Below, in pieces: positions 5,421 to 11,729 of a DNA stretch of 11,779 nucleotides. The notes beneath the pieces are model-generated. The model was not told the DNA's origin. It saw only the letters and a list, made by a program, of their open reading frames with translations, and ran no database searches. The stretch is from the NCBI GenBank assembly GCA_030640395.1, contig DAOWJK010000023.1, positions 1 through 11,779 on the forward strand, written 5' to 3'. Both the position numbers and the translations under genes were made by a program. Numbering within the stretch: position 1 is the first letter of the stretch; every line of letters starts with the position of its first letter. The DNA is from Nanobdellota archaeon (GTDB lineage: Archaea; Nanobdellota; Nanobdellia; Pacearchaeales; GW2011-AR1).

Positions 5421-8165
5421 CTACGCTGTTTCAGTTGTAACTAAAGTAGCACTTGTAGATGAAGTACCTTTGTATTCTTTGCTAGTATCAAGAGCCTGGG
5501 TTCTTAAGTAAGTAGCAGCATTAACAGTGTCCGCAACATTATAACCTGCGACCAATAATGCAAGCTTGCTTGTTATAGTTGAATCACTATAACCCTTAAT
5601 TAAGAATTCTCCTGTTCCCACATTTGTTGCAGTTGTCCAGGCAGCACCACAGTGCGAACCTCCAACCAAACTAGCAGCAGCTGAATTAATACAACTTCCG
5701 CCAACAACAATCAAATTCTTTGTAGCAACAGAACTAACTTCACTATCTTTAACAAGAATATTGCCTATCTGGCTTGCTCCACCAGCAGTTGTGCCGGCAG
5801 TAATACTCGCTCCAACTTCTGCCATATACACATCAGCATACATTTGAGCACTACCATAAGATAAACTAGCCAAATGAATATTTGTATCTGTCTGGTCCCT
5901 TAATGCATAAGTACCATAACTTGTCAAATAACCTTTTAACTTAGTATCATCCCAAGATTCAGTATCCCATTGAGTAGTGTCTGAAAACAGAACCTCTCCG
6001 CTCATCTCTGAGTAACCACCACTTCCACTATCAGTAGTGTTAATTAGAATAACACTTCTATTTTCTCCAGCAGCTTTGTCTTTGTCTTCAACAAACATTA
6101 TTGCAGGGCTGAATAGACTATCTGTAGTATCAACATCAAAGCCATAATCTACTGTTATATTCTTAATAGTCACTTTATTTACTCCTTCAGCACCAGTCCA
6201 ATTGGAATCATAACCCATTATATAATATGCCTCTCCAACCTTTGCTGATAATAAACCACCAGTACCATACTCTCCAGCACCAGAATATGTTTTATTAACA
6301 CCTGATACGTTTGTCCAAGTCTCTGTGCTACTTCCTGCAGGAGTAATTCCAATGTCTGCATAAATATTCGCAGTATAATTTCCTACTCTAAATTGAACTG
6401 TTCCTGTTGGCAATTCATATGTTCTTCCTTCAACAAGGGCACCAGTCGCTCCAATTGTAATTACATCTCCAGTAGCATCATTAATCAAATTTGTTGTATT
6501 AATAAAAGCCACTCTTGGGAAATCTTCACCAGCAACTAATTCCATATAAGGAAATAATGCTCTTTTATCAATAGCATTTGCACCAGCTCTTGTAATATTT
6601 ATTCCTGCTGCACTTCCACCTTCAGTCTCATTCATAATAGTGTATGACTGGCTATTTATTGTAACATTTTGTCCATCATTGAAATCTTTGTTTTCAACAA
6701 GGTATTTTGTTCCAGTAAATACATCCATTATTTCAACATCACTTGTGGTATCAGTAGCTATATTCATCTTAGTTACTCTCATAAGATGTTGATAATCTCC
6801 ACTATTTAAGAAGAAATAATCATCATCAGTCAAATTATTTCCTTCAACAGTTACAAAAGGATTACGCGAATCATCTTGCATTATGTCATCATATGTAAAT
6901 GGAATTGTCTTAGTAACTCCCGCTGAATCAGTCATAACTACCTGAAGTTCTCTGCTTCCGCCAGTTTTCAACTCAAGTAAAGTTCTTCCAGTATCTTTTT
7001 CTGCAGTAAACACAGGACCATTAAGAACACCTGTTAATTCAAGCTTAAGAGTGCCAAACACAGGGTCTGTAAATGCCTCTCCAACAAGAATATGATTTGC
7101 ATCATTATCTTCAGCAGCAACAGCAATTGTTATCTTAGTCATAGCATTACAACCACTTGATGCAGGTGTGAATGTTACTAATGTTGTATCAATATCTGTA
7201 TTATCAGAACCATATGAAACAGCATCACCAGTTTCAAGAGTTATCTGATCAGAATCAAGTATTACTTCAACATGTCCCTCACCTGAATCTCCTGTTCTAA
7301 AAACAGTCTTAGCATTTACTACCAAATCAACACCATCAATAACATATGTCTTGGTTTGTCCTTCTGTAAATTTCTTTGCATCACCATTAATAGTTATACT
7401 TGCTACAGTTGTAGTTGCAGTACTAAGTCCATCTAATGTTACAGTATAATCCACATCTTTAACAGTCATAGTTACAGTTTCTCCAACAAGAACTTTTTGA
7501 GCAGCAGAACCTCCTGATAGAACCAATGTATCATGGTCAGTTGCAGTACTAATTACATATGTCTTACCAAACATAATAATTTCTTGACTTTCAGATGCAG
7601 TTGCAGTAAGGTTTGTTGCTTTGTCAAAACTCAAAGTCCAGGTATACATAGGTGTGCCTGTAGCTGTTGATAACTCTAACATTAATTTAGGGTCATCAAA
7701 ATCATTATTTGAGTTTCCAAATGAAAATCTATTTGTTGTAGAAGGTCCCATAGTAATTGTTTGTTCATATTCCCAACTACCACCATCATCATCTACAAAA
7801 GTTCCATCTGCTAAAATAGTTGGTAAATCATCTTTTGTGATTGTTGCAACATTTTCAGCTAAATCATCAAGTAGATAAAGAAGGTCTGAACCACTTGCTA
7901 AGCTTTTTGCTTCTCCAGCAGCAGTGCTTGTTGTTCCAACACCTGTACCCATTTTGGATTGCAAGTTTGATTGAATATTTCCTGATTCAACAACATCTAA
8001 AGCAGAAACACCTGTTCCTGTTCCATAAACAATTGCTACATTAGCGCTACCTGCTTCCACGAACGGCGCAGGGTAAGCAGAGGCAGCAATCGGAGTTGCT
8101 ATACTCATACCAGCCAATAAAAGACTACTTCCTAACGCTGAAATTTTTCTAAAATTAAATTTCAT
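5421..8165 (-). CDS. S-layer protein
   Basis: This 914-residue secreted protein forms the likely cell-surface lattice. Residues 1-30 are a signal peptide (basic M-K-F-N-F-R-K, a hydrophobic core, and A-A-S-A before Y31). The mature start, P-A-P-F-V-E-A-G-S-A-N-V-A-I-V-Y-G with A-L-D-V-V-E-S-G-N-I, matches the N-terminal half-domain of Methanococcus-type S-layer proteins. The partner half is at the C-terminus: N-L-I-V-V-G-G-S-C-I-N-S, then F-L-I-K-G-Y, then L-A-L-L-V-A-G-Y-N-V-A-D-T-V-N-A. Between them is a long Thr/Ser/Asp-rich beta region. I count 12 N-x-S/T sequons (for example N-L-T, N-V-T, N-E-T, N-I-T, N-W-T). Only three Cys are seen, two of them in the C-terminal domain. There is no C-terminal membrane helix, so it is not an obvious archaeosortase substrate. 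Expression should be high, given the strong Shine-Dalgarno, structured leader and strong terminator. Confidence 0.92.
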   Translation of the reverse strand: MKFNFRKISALGSSLLLAGMSIATPIAASAYPAPFVEAGSANVAIVYGTGTGVSALDVVESGNIQSNLQSKMGTGVGTTSTAAGEAKSLASGSDLLYLLDDLAENVATITKDDLPTILADGTFVDDDGGSWEYEQTITMGPSTTNRFSFGNSNNDFDDPKLMLELSTATGTPMYTWTLSFDKATNLTATASESQEIIMFGKTYVISTATDHDTLVLSGGSAAQKVLVGETVTMTVKDVDYTVTLDGLSTATTTVASITINGDAKKFTEGQTKTYVIDGVDLVVNAKTVFRTGDSGEGHVEVILDSDQITLETGDAVSYGSDNTDIDTTLVTFTPASSGCNAMTKITIAVAAEDNDANHILVGEAFTDPVFGTLKLELTGVLNGPVFTAEKDTGRTLLELKTGGSRELQVVMTDSAGVTKTIPFTYDDIMQDDSRNPFVTVEGNNLTDDDYFFLNSGDYQHLMRVTKMNIATDTTSDVEIMDVFTGTKYLVENKDFNDGQNVTINSQSYTIMNETEGGSAAGINITRAGANAIDKRALFPYMELVAGEDFPRVAFINTTNLINDATGDVITIGATGALVEGRTYELPTGTVQFRVGNYTANIYADIGITPAGSSTETWTNVSGVNKTYSGAGEYGTGGLLSAKVGEAYYIMGYDSNWTGAEGVNKVTIKNITVDYGFDVDTTDSLFSPAIMFVEDKDKAAGENRSVILINTTDSGSGGYSEMSGEVLFSDTTQWDTESWDDTKLKGYLTSYGTYALRDQTDTNIHLASLSYGSAQMYADVYMAEVGASITAGTTAGGASQIGNILVKDSEVSSVATKNLIVVGGSCINSAAASLVGGSHCGAAWTTATNVGTGEFLIKGYSDSTITSKLALLVAGYNVADTVNAATYLRTQALDTSKEYKGTSSTSATLVTTETA

Positions 8166-8382
8166 ATTTTTATTTTTAACCTCCTTTCACCTGTATATTA
8201 TATGTTGTCTATGACAACGTTCCTCAATCCAATAGCATAGGGTAAGCTATTTTCCTGAGTGAATATAATCCCCTATAAGAACACCCGAAAGTGTAATATC
8301 TAAATTACATTTAGACAACTTTGAAAATTCAATTTTCTTTAAAAAGCTTGCCCCCTATCTTCATTGAATTTCTTCCAAAACC
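8166..8382 (-). promoter_or_regulatory. long hairpin-rich 5' leader of S-layer mRNA
   Basis: If transcription starts about 25 bases after the TATA box at 8402-8410, the leader is about 215 bases. On the minus strand it can form several short perfect hairpins. These are a 7-bp stem with a 3-base loop (8299-8305 with 8309-8315), a 5-bp stem with a TTCG loop (8281-8285 with 8290-8294, one G-U), a 6-bp stem (8231-8236 with 8246-8251), and a 6-bp stem with a 3-base loop (8204-8209 with 8213-8218) just before the Shine-Dalgarno. Alternative pairings exist: 8204-8209 can pair with 8314-8319, and 8237-8242 with 8271-8276. Such leaders often stabilise abundant mRNAs; a switch role is possible. Confidence 0.55.
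8178..8187 (-). promoter_or_regulatory. strong Shine-Dalgarno of S-layer gene
   Basis: The minus strand reads AAAGGAGGTT, a near-perfect match to the 16S rRNA tail. The gap to the ATG at 8165 is 14 bases, longer than usual and all A/T. This marks the gene as leadered, unlike the leaderless genes to its left. Confidence 0.75.
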
Positions 8383-8401
8383 TCTGTTTCCAATGGTTTT
8401 A

Positions 8402-8410
8402 CTTATAAAG
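8402..8410 (-). promoter_or_regulatory. candidate TATA box of S-layer gene
   Basis: The minus strand reads CTTTATAAG, preceded by AT-rich ATAAA that could serve as a BRE. It is the best-formed box in a stretch with many weaker ones. Others at about 8193-8201 and 8262-8268 would give shorter leaders, so the exact start is uncertain. Confidence 0.45.
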
Positions 8411-8489
8411 TTTATGCTGTCACCGCGTTATTAATACAATTATCTATTTTCCTCAAAACCAAACATTTATTAATATAGGGTAATTATAA

Positions 8490-8533
8490 ATAATATATAT
8501 TATAAAAAAATATATAACTATAATATATATTAT
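8490..8533. repeat. two identical 14-bp palindromes in an AT-rich island
   Basis: ATAATATATATTAT occurs at 8490-8503 and again at 8520-8533. Each is a perfect palindrome, and they are 30 bases apart start to start, close to three DNA turns. They sit in an almost pure A/T stretch (about 8465-8545) between the S-layer promoter and the regulator leader. They could be paired operators or simply a melting-prone promoter region. Low complexity lowers certainty. Confidence 0.45.
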
Positions 8534-8603
8534 GAATATATATACACGAAAAAAATAGATATGAAGATAAATTCAAATGAAAATCAAAATAATTAAATTA
8601 AAT

Positions 8604-8751
8604 GCGGTTTGTATGCAACTTCCCTTTCGGAGGTCGAGCGATTTCGTGGTAGAGACAAAATTCAAAATCAATCTCTCGTGCGAAGTCGGGAGTTTTAAAG
8701 AAGTTGCCCACCTGAACAAAAAGGGAAGTTTACAAAAGAAACCGCGAGGTG
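8604..8751 (+). ncRNA. structured RNA leader (repeat copy 1) of the HTH regulator gene
   Basis: A 21-bp imperfect stem encloses the element: 8604-8607 with 8742-8745, 8608-8613 with 8731-8736, and an unbroken 11 bp of 8617-8627 with 8720-8730. Inside is a hairpin of 8639-8646 with 8681-8688 (one G-U), then 8651-8655 with 8672-8676 and a 16-base loop. A competing 8-bp pairing, 8615-8622 with 8700-8707, excludes the long stem. It would leave CACCT (8709-8713) free to pair with AGGTG (8747-8751), which is the regulator's Shine-Dalgarno. The Shine-Dalgarno GAGGTG (8746-8751) sits 7 bases before the ATG. A second, diverged copy of the core follows the gene. I know no family that matches. A cis-acting switch or an RNA bound by the encoded regulator are the main options. 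Confidence 0.6.
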
Positions 8752-8758
8752 TCTTTTG

Positions 8759-9118
8759 ATGGCTAAAGAAAAAACAAAAACCAGGGAAATAACAATAAAA
8801 GAATCTAAAGGGGCGTTTTCATTGTTCAGGAAATCCGGAACTTCAAAAAAAGATTATGATTTCTCAGGAGTTTTGGCTTTAAGGCAGATTTTGAGTAATG
8901 AGAAAGCACGGATATTGCATGTCATCAAAACCCAAAAACCCAAATCAATTTATGATTTGGCTAAAAAATTAGACAGAGGGTTTAAATCTGTGAATGATGA
9001 TATTAAACTTTTAAAGAGATTTGGCTTTATAGAATTAATAGAAGAAAAAACCAAGAACAGAATAAGGCACAGGCCAGAAATAGTTATAGATACAATCACG
9101 ATTCATCTGAAAATATAA
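8759..9118 (+). CDS. winged-helix transcriptional regulator (COG4190-like)
   Basis: The 119-residue basic protein has a Lys-rich N-terminus, then F-S-G-V-L-A-L-R-Q-I-L-S-N-E-K-A-R-I-L-H. The winged helix-turn-helix runs over about residues 48-100: K-P-K-S-I-Y-D-L-A-K-K-L (helix 2), F-K-S-V-N-D-D-I-K-L-L (recognition helix), F-G-F-I-E-L-I-E and a basic wing R-I-R-H-R-P. It ends in a strand pair V-I-D-T-I-T-I-H-L. The pattern resembles archaeal and bacterial HTH regulators that are often antitoxin partners, but no toxin gene is beside it here. ATG 8759 is preferred over the TTG at 8756 because GAGGTG lies 7 bases upstream. The gene lies between two copies of a structured repeat, so its product may control itself through that RNA or its DNA. 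Family confidence is good, target unknown. Confidence 0.82.
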   Translation: MAKEKTKTREITIKESKGAFSLFRKSGTSKKDYDFSGVLALRQILSNEKARILHVIKTQKPKSIYDLAKKLDRGFKSVNDDIKLLKRFGFIELIEEKTKNRIRHRPEIVIDTITIHLKI

Positions 9119-9119
9119 C

Positions 9120-9298
9120 TGTGCGATTTCCGTTTTGGAGGTCGAGCATTCGCACTTGCATTTATTTGTGAGCAAAGCGAATGTTATAAACAAGTGCGAG
9201 TGGGAGATAAGGAGCGATTTCGAGGCCTCGAAGAGGTCATGCCTGTGGTATGGTAGAGACAAAATTCAAAATCAATTTCTCGTGCGGGGTCGGGAGTT
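9120..9298 (+). repeat. structured repeat copy 2, with two insertions
   Basis: Two blocks match copy 1. The first is 9128-9147 against 8620-8639 (18 of 20 bases). The second is GAGCGATTTCG (9212-9222) followed, after a gap, by 9251-9298 against 8647-8694 (45 of 48). The helix 9215-9222 with 9285-9292 is kept by G-U pairs. Relative to copy 1 there is a 64-base insert (9148-9211) flanked by GAGC on both sides, and a 28-base insert (9223-9250). The first insert holds a perfect 9-bp stem, 9150-9158 with 9191-9199, and a rival 7-bp pairing, 9147-9153 with 9177-9183. The second can fold as a small hairpin. The copy fills the space between the regulator stop and the convergent pilin-like gene, and may be a 3' UTR or separate RNA. 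Confidence 0.6.
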
Positions 9299-9303
9299 AT
9301 CTT

Positions 9304-9792
9304 TCAATAATAGACTGTAAAGTATATTTCATAATTTTCCCCAAGAGGCATAAAGGGCTGTAAAACCCCCTTGGAATTTTTCGTGCTATTGCCCTTGCTG
9401 ATTAATGGAATAACTTCTGTCCCATCTTCCAAAACAATTTTTAACTCATAACCCTGAATTGGCCTGTCACCGTCAACTTTCCAACTTTCTTCAATTATCC
9501 CGGTCAATGTAGAACTTAGAACATCACAGCTATCTCGCTCATCCAGGCAAGTTTTATCATCCACACAAGCAGATATTAATTTTTGAATAGGAAGATAATT
9601 TTCTCTGTAATTCCCGCAGTCCGTCGTATATTGCAAAAATGCCTGAATAAAACTTTCAACTTCGTAACTTTCAACTATTTCTTTCTGGGAATTTTTTAAA
9701 GAGAACCCAAGAAAAATCAATCCGATGATAGCAACTAAAATTATAATCAATGCAAATCCAATCAGCTCCTCCTGTGCCTTTTTTTTAATCAT
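9304..9792 (-). CDS. class III signal-peptide (type IV pilin-like) secreted protein
   Basis: The N-terminus K-K-K-A-Q-E-E-L-I-G-F followed by about 22 hydrophobic residues (A-L-I-I-I-L-V-A...) is a class III signal peptide. The prepilin peptidase would cut after K-K-A, leaving Q-E-E-L at the mature end. The rest is an external domain with paired Cys (Y-T-T-D-C-G-N-Y, S-A-C-V-D-D-K-T-C, D-S-C) and an acidic, beta-rich C-terminus. Three starts are stacked: GTG 9798, ATG 9795 and ATG 9792. The Shine-Dalgarno GAGAGGAG (9805-9798) overlaps the GTG and gives 5-base spacing to 9792, so I prefer 9792. The same family occurs in DPANN surface operons next to the 189-residue pilin-like gene, as here. 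It is the last gene of its operon. The precise fibre or complex is unknown. Confidence 0.78.
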   Translation of the reverse strand: MIKKKAQEELIGFALIIILVAIIGLIFLGFSLKNSQKEIVESYEVESFIQAFLQYTTDCGNYRENYLPIQKLISACVDDKTCLDERDSCDVLSSTLTGIIEESWKVDGDRPIQGYELKIVLEDGTEVIPLISKGNSTKNSKGVLQPFMPLGENYEIYFTVYY

Positions 9793-9799
9793 CATCACT

Positions 9800-9855
9800 C
9801 CTCTCGTTTGACGTCGCTACGGCGGACGAGTGAGAGGTTCATTTTTGAACCTCTC
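9800..9855 (-). promoter_or_regulatory. alternative hairpins around an intercistronic Shine-Dalgarno
   Basis: On the minus strand, 9855-9847 pairs perfectly over 9 bp with 9840-9832 (GAGAGGTTC with GAACCTCTC), with the TGA stop of the upstream gene across the loop. The second arm contains CCTCTC, which can instead pair with GAGAGG (9805-9800), the Shine-Dalgarno of the next gene. A smaller bulged hairpin, 9827-9813, lies between. This allows translational coupling of the two pilin-like genes. Confidence 0.5.
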
Positions 9856-10408
9856 GCCAATCTTTATAACTTACCATTATTTTTGCCAACTCACACTTGT
9901 CATAAACTTCCCCGTTAATTAAATCTTTCCTGCACAATGAGACAAAATTAGAATGTTCCGCATGTATTTCTTCTGATTGCAAATTTATGAGATTGCAATC
10001 AGGATAGTTCCTGATAGTGCACACCACATTTCCTTTTGGGTAGATTTTTCTTATTTCTATATTTGTTTCTCTTCCCCAAAAATTATCATATTTATCTATG
10101 TTTTTTTTCAGCATCATGACTTTGTCAGCGTCAATACAATTAGTCCTGCTTTTCCCAAATGCATTGCCGCACGAAAACTCCGGAGAGTTCGCAATCCTCG
10201 TCACAAGAAGCATGGCATTTTTTTCCTCAATCTCTGTTGCTGATTCCTTTATTCCCGCAAACCTCAGAGCCAGCACAAGCATCCCAACCAGCACAAAAAA
10301 CAATGTAACCGCAAGCAGCATAAATACCATCTGCTGTATTTTCAATTGTGCTTTCGTTTGGCTCGTAAGAGACGAACAAATCAAAATCTTTGATTTTTGT
10401 CTTTTCAT
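9839..10408 (-). CDS. pilin-like membrane-anchored surface protein
   Basis: The 189-residue protein has an unusual 20-residue basic lead, then T-K-A-Q-L-K-I-Q-Q and a hydrophobic helix (27-49). K-A before Q21 fits a class III signal-peptidase site. After the helix comes a segment E-E-K-N-A-M-L-L-V-T-R-I-A-N-S-P-E-F-S-C80-G, then N-C91-I-D-A-D-K. The rest is a Cys-rich domain (C130, C138, C159, C172) ending in an amphipathic C-E-L-A-K-I-M-V-S-Y. This is the pattern of a family found in surface operons of DPANN archaea. The ATG overlaps the stop of the kinase-like gene as ATGA, so the two are translationally coupled. The long lead before K-A-Q may have been added when the kinase-like gene came to lie upstream. 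Likely place: outer face of the membrane. Confidence 0.75.
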   Translation of the reverse strand: MKRQKSKILICSSLTSQTKAQLKIQQMVFMLLAVTLFFVLVGMLVLALRFAGIKESATEIEEKNAMLLVTRIANSPEFSCGNAFGKSRTNCIDADKVMMLKKNIDKYDNFWGRETNIEIRKIYPKGNVVCTIRNYPDCNLINLQSEEIHAEHSNFVSLCRKDLINGEVYDKCELAKIMVSYKDWREVQK

Positions 10409-10893
10409 TTTTTAATATTTCTTAGAAATTTATTTATTTCTTTTTTATTTTTAAGATATATAACTTCGGCTTTGTGTTTTTGAATTAATTCTTGATGTTT
10501 GTAGTATCCTTTTTTTTTGTATCTTTTGGCGCTTCTTATAAGGATAAAAACATCTTTCCATGTTTCTTTGTGTTTGCCTTTTCTTTTTTTGAATCTTTTA
10601 AATACTCTATATATTGTTTTATAAAATGGAACTTCAATAAAAATTACTAAATCGCTTTTTTTAATACCTTCTTCTATCCATGAAAGGTATCCTCCTTCAA
10701 TAATCCATTTCTTTTTTTTATAAATACTCTTAAATAATTTTTCTCTATTTTTCTCACTACGTTTTTTATCATATTTCCTATAAAAAAAAATATCATCTAA
10801 ATTATAATCTTGGATTTTTAATATCTTTGATAATTTTTTTGCTAAGTAAGTTTTTCCGCTTCCTGCATTTCCTAAAATATATATTCTTTTCAT
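10405..10893 (-). CDS. P-loop kinase-like NTPase (adenylate-kinase/FlaR-type)
   Basis: Starting at ATG 10893 the product opens M-K-R-I-Y-I-L-G-N-A-G-S-G-K-T-Y-L-A-K-K-L, a Walker A motif at the very N-terminus. It then has Y-N-L-D-D-I-F-F and W-I-I-E-G-G-Y. S-D-L-V-I-F-I-E-V-P works as Walker B, and a Lys/Arg-rich lid segment follows (F-K-R-F-K-K-R-K-G-K). This is the plan of small adenylate-kinase-like ATPases once annotated as DNA topology modulators. The substrate is unknown. An earlier ATG at 10944 would add 17 residues and overlap the upstream gene by 16 bases; I prefer 10893 because family members begin at this strand. The gene is extremely Lys- and AT-rich compared with both neighbours and sits inside a surface-protein operon, which suggests acquisition by transfer. 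Confidence 0.75.
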   Translation of the reverse strand: MKRIYILGNAGSGKTYLAKKLSKILKIQDYNLDDIFFYRKYDKKRSEKNREKLFKSIYKKKKWIIEGGYLSWIEEGIKKSDLVIFIEVPFYKTIYRVFKRFKKRKGKHKETWKDVFILIRSAKRYKKKGYYKHQELIQKHKAEVIYLKNKKEINKFLRNIKK

Positions 10894-10928
10894 ATCAAAA
10901 TTGTTCGCTTTCCTTATCTTAATTTTTC

Positions 10929-11672
10929 CTACCATAACCTGCATCCTGCAAATTTATTTTCATCATTAATTTCTTCTGCAACACTGCTGACAAAATTAAG
11001 ATTCGCAGAACTGCTTAAACTTTTCGCAGCATTTTCCAGTCCCCTCAAATTCAAATTAGAATTGCATCCTCTTATTGAAATAAAATCTGCTTTGTCTTTA
11101 TACAGCAAGGCAAGATTCGCAGCCCTCTGCATCAGTCTTTTCACCTGGCATTCATAATTTTCACTATCTGAAAAAATCGCCGCATACATCAGAGCATCGT
11201 CGCTGAAATACATTTTGCTCCCGTCTTTCGTCACATATTTGGAATGATAATTAACTTCAATATCACAGGAACCGCTAAAGCAAACTTTAACAGAATCATC
11301 CTGGCAATTTTCTGTAACAAGATTTTTTTGGTTTAAAAATTCAATTTCGTCCTTAATATCTTCCGGGGCGTTCCTGAAGCAATACTCTTTTTCAGAAGAA
11401 GTCATGTAAATTAAATCAGCAACTTTAAATGGAAATTCAAAAGGTTTAGAGAAAAAATAAAAAGTTTTACCTTCTGCATATGTTTCTGAAAAAATATATT
11501 TATTTGAGAATTCTGCGTCAATATCTGTCTCTGTCCATTTCTTTAAACTTTTCTGCGATACTTGAATTCCTTGTTTTCCAAAAGTTCCTGTATTGCTGCA
11601 TTTGTTATAGATTCTTGTCTCTGTAGGAAATCCCAGAGAAGTAACTCTTGCAGATTCAAAACCAGTCTCCAA
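10929..11672 (-). CDS. DPANN-type secreted surface protein, N-terminus interrupted by in-frame TAA
   Basis: The frame encodes a mostly extracellular-looking protein: L-E-T-G-F-E-S-A-R-V-T-S-L-G-F-P-T-E-T-R-I-Y-N-K-C, then G-K-Q-G-I-Q-V-S-Q-K-S, F-S-N-K-Y-I-F-S-E, and F-Y-F-F-S-K-P-F. A Cys-rich C-terminal half (Y-C-F-R-N-A, C-Q-D-D, V-C-F-S-G-S-C-D, Y-E-C-Q, R-G-C-N) follows. This is the kind of protein found at the head of pilin-like surface operons in DPANN archaea. The only possible start with a normal codon before residue 100 is TTG 11672, and it has no Shine-Dalgarno. The frame is open for 19 more codons to a TAA at 11732-11730, and beyond that continues in frame as a hydrophobic stretch. 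The gene may therefore be broken by a stop codon. A single ancient start at TTG is the alternative. Function unknown. Confidence 0.6.
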   Translation of the reverse strand: METGFESARVTSLGFPTETRIYNKCSNTGTFGKQGIQVSQKSLKKWTETDIDAEFSNKYIFSETYAEGKTFYFFSKPFEFPFKVADLIYMTSSEKEYCFRNAPEDIKDEIEFLNQKNLVTENCQDDSVKVCFSGSCDIEVNYHSKYVTKDGSKMYFSDDALMYAAIFSDSENYECQVKRLMQRAANLALLYKDKADFISIRGCNSNLNLRGLENAAKSLSSSANLNFVSSVAEEINDENKFAGCRLW

Positions 11673-11729
11673 TGGATGTAATAAAATACCAATCTCTTGG
11701 CTTGTTTTTCCACTTTGCTCAAACTCTCC

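Noticed and set aside
5421..8165. S-layer protein as archaeosortase substrate
   Set aside because: Its C-terminus is Thr/Ser-rich with no hydrophobic helix and no basic tail.
8647..8694. tRNA-like look (TGGTAGAG resembling a D-loop, GTCGGGAGTT resembling the start of a T-arm)
   Set aside because: There is no acceptor stem, no complete T-arm, and the possible anticodon loop lacks the U before the anticodon. Split-tRNA halves were considered but no matching half is visible.
8577..8759. 60-codon plus-strand frame ending in TGATG at the HTH start
   Set aside because: It runs through the repeat copy 1, and the same repeat in copy 2 is read in another frame, so the peptide is not conserved. No Shine-Dalgarno is seen. 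A short leader peptide coupled to the regulator cannot be fully excluded.
8604..9298. Composite transposon with the two repeats as ends
   Set aside because: No transposase or recombinase is present, the copies are direct rather than inverted, and the differences fit RNA structure.
9035..9320. Short frames on both strands across repeat copy 2
   Set aside because: They overlap the HTH gene or the hairpins, have no family resemblance, and follow the repeat rather than any coding pattern.
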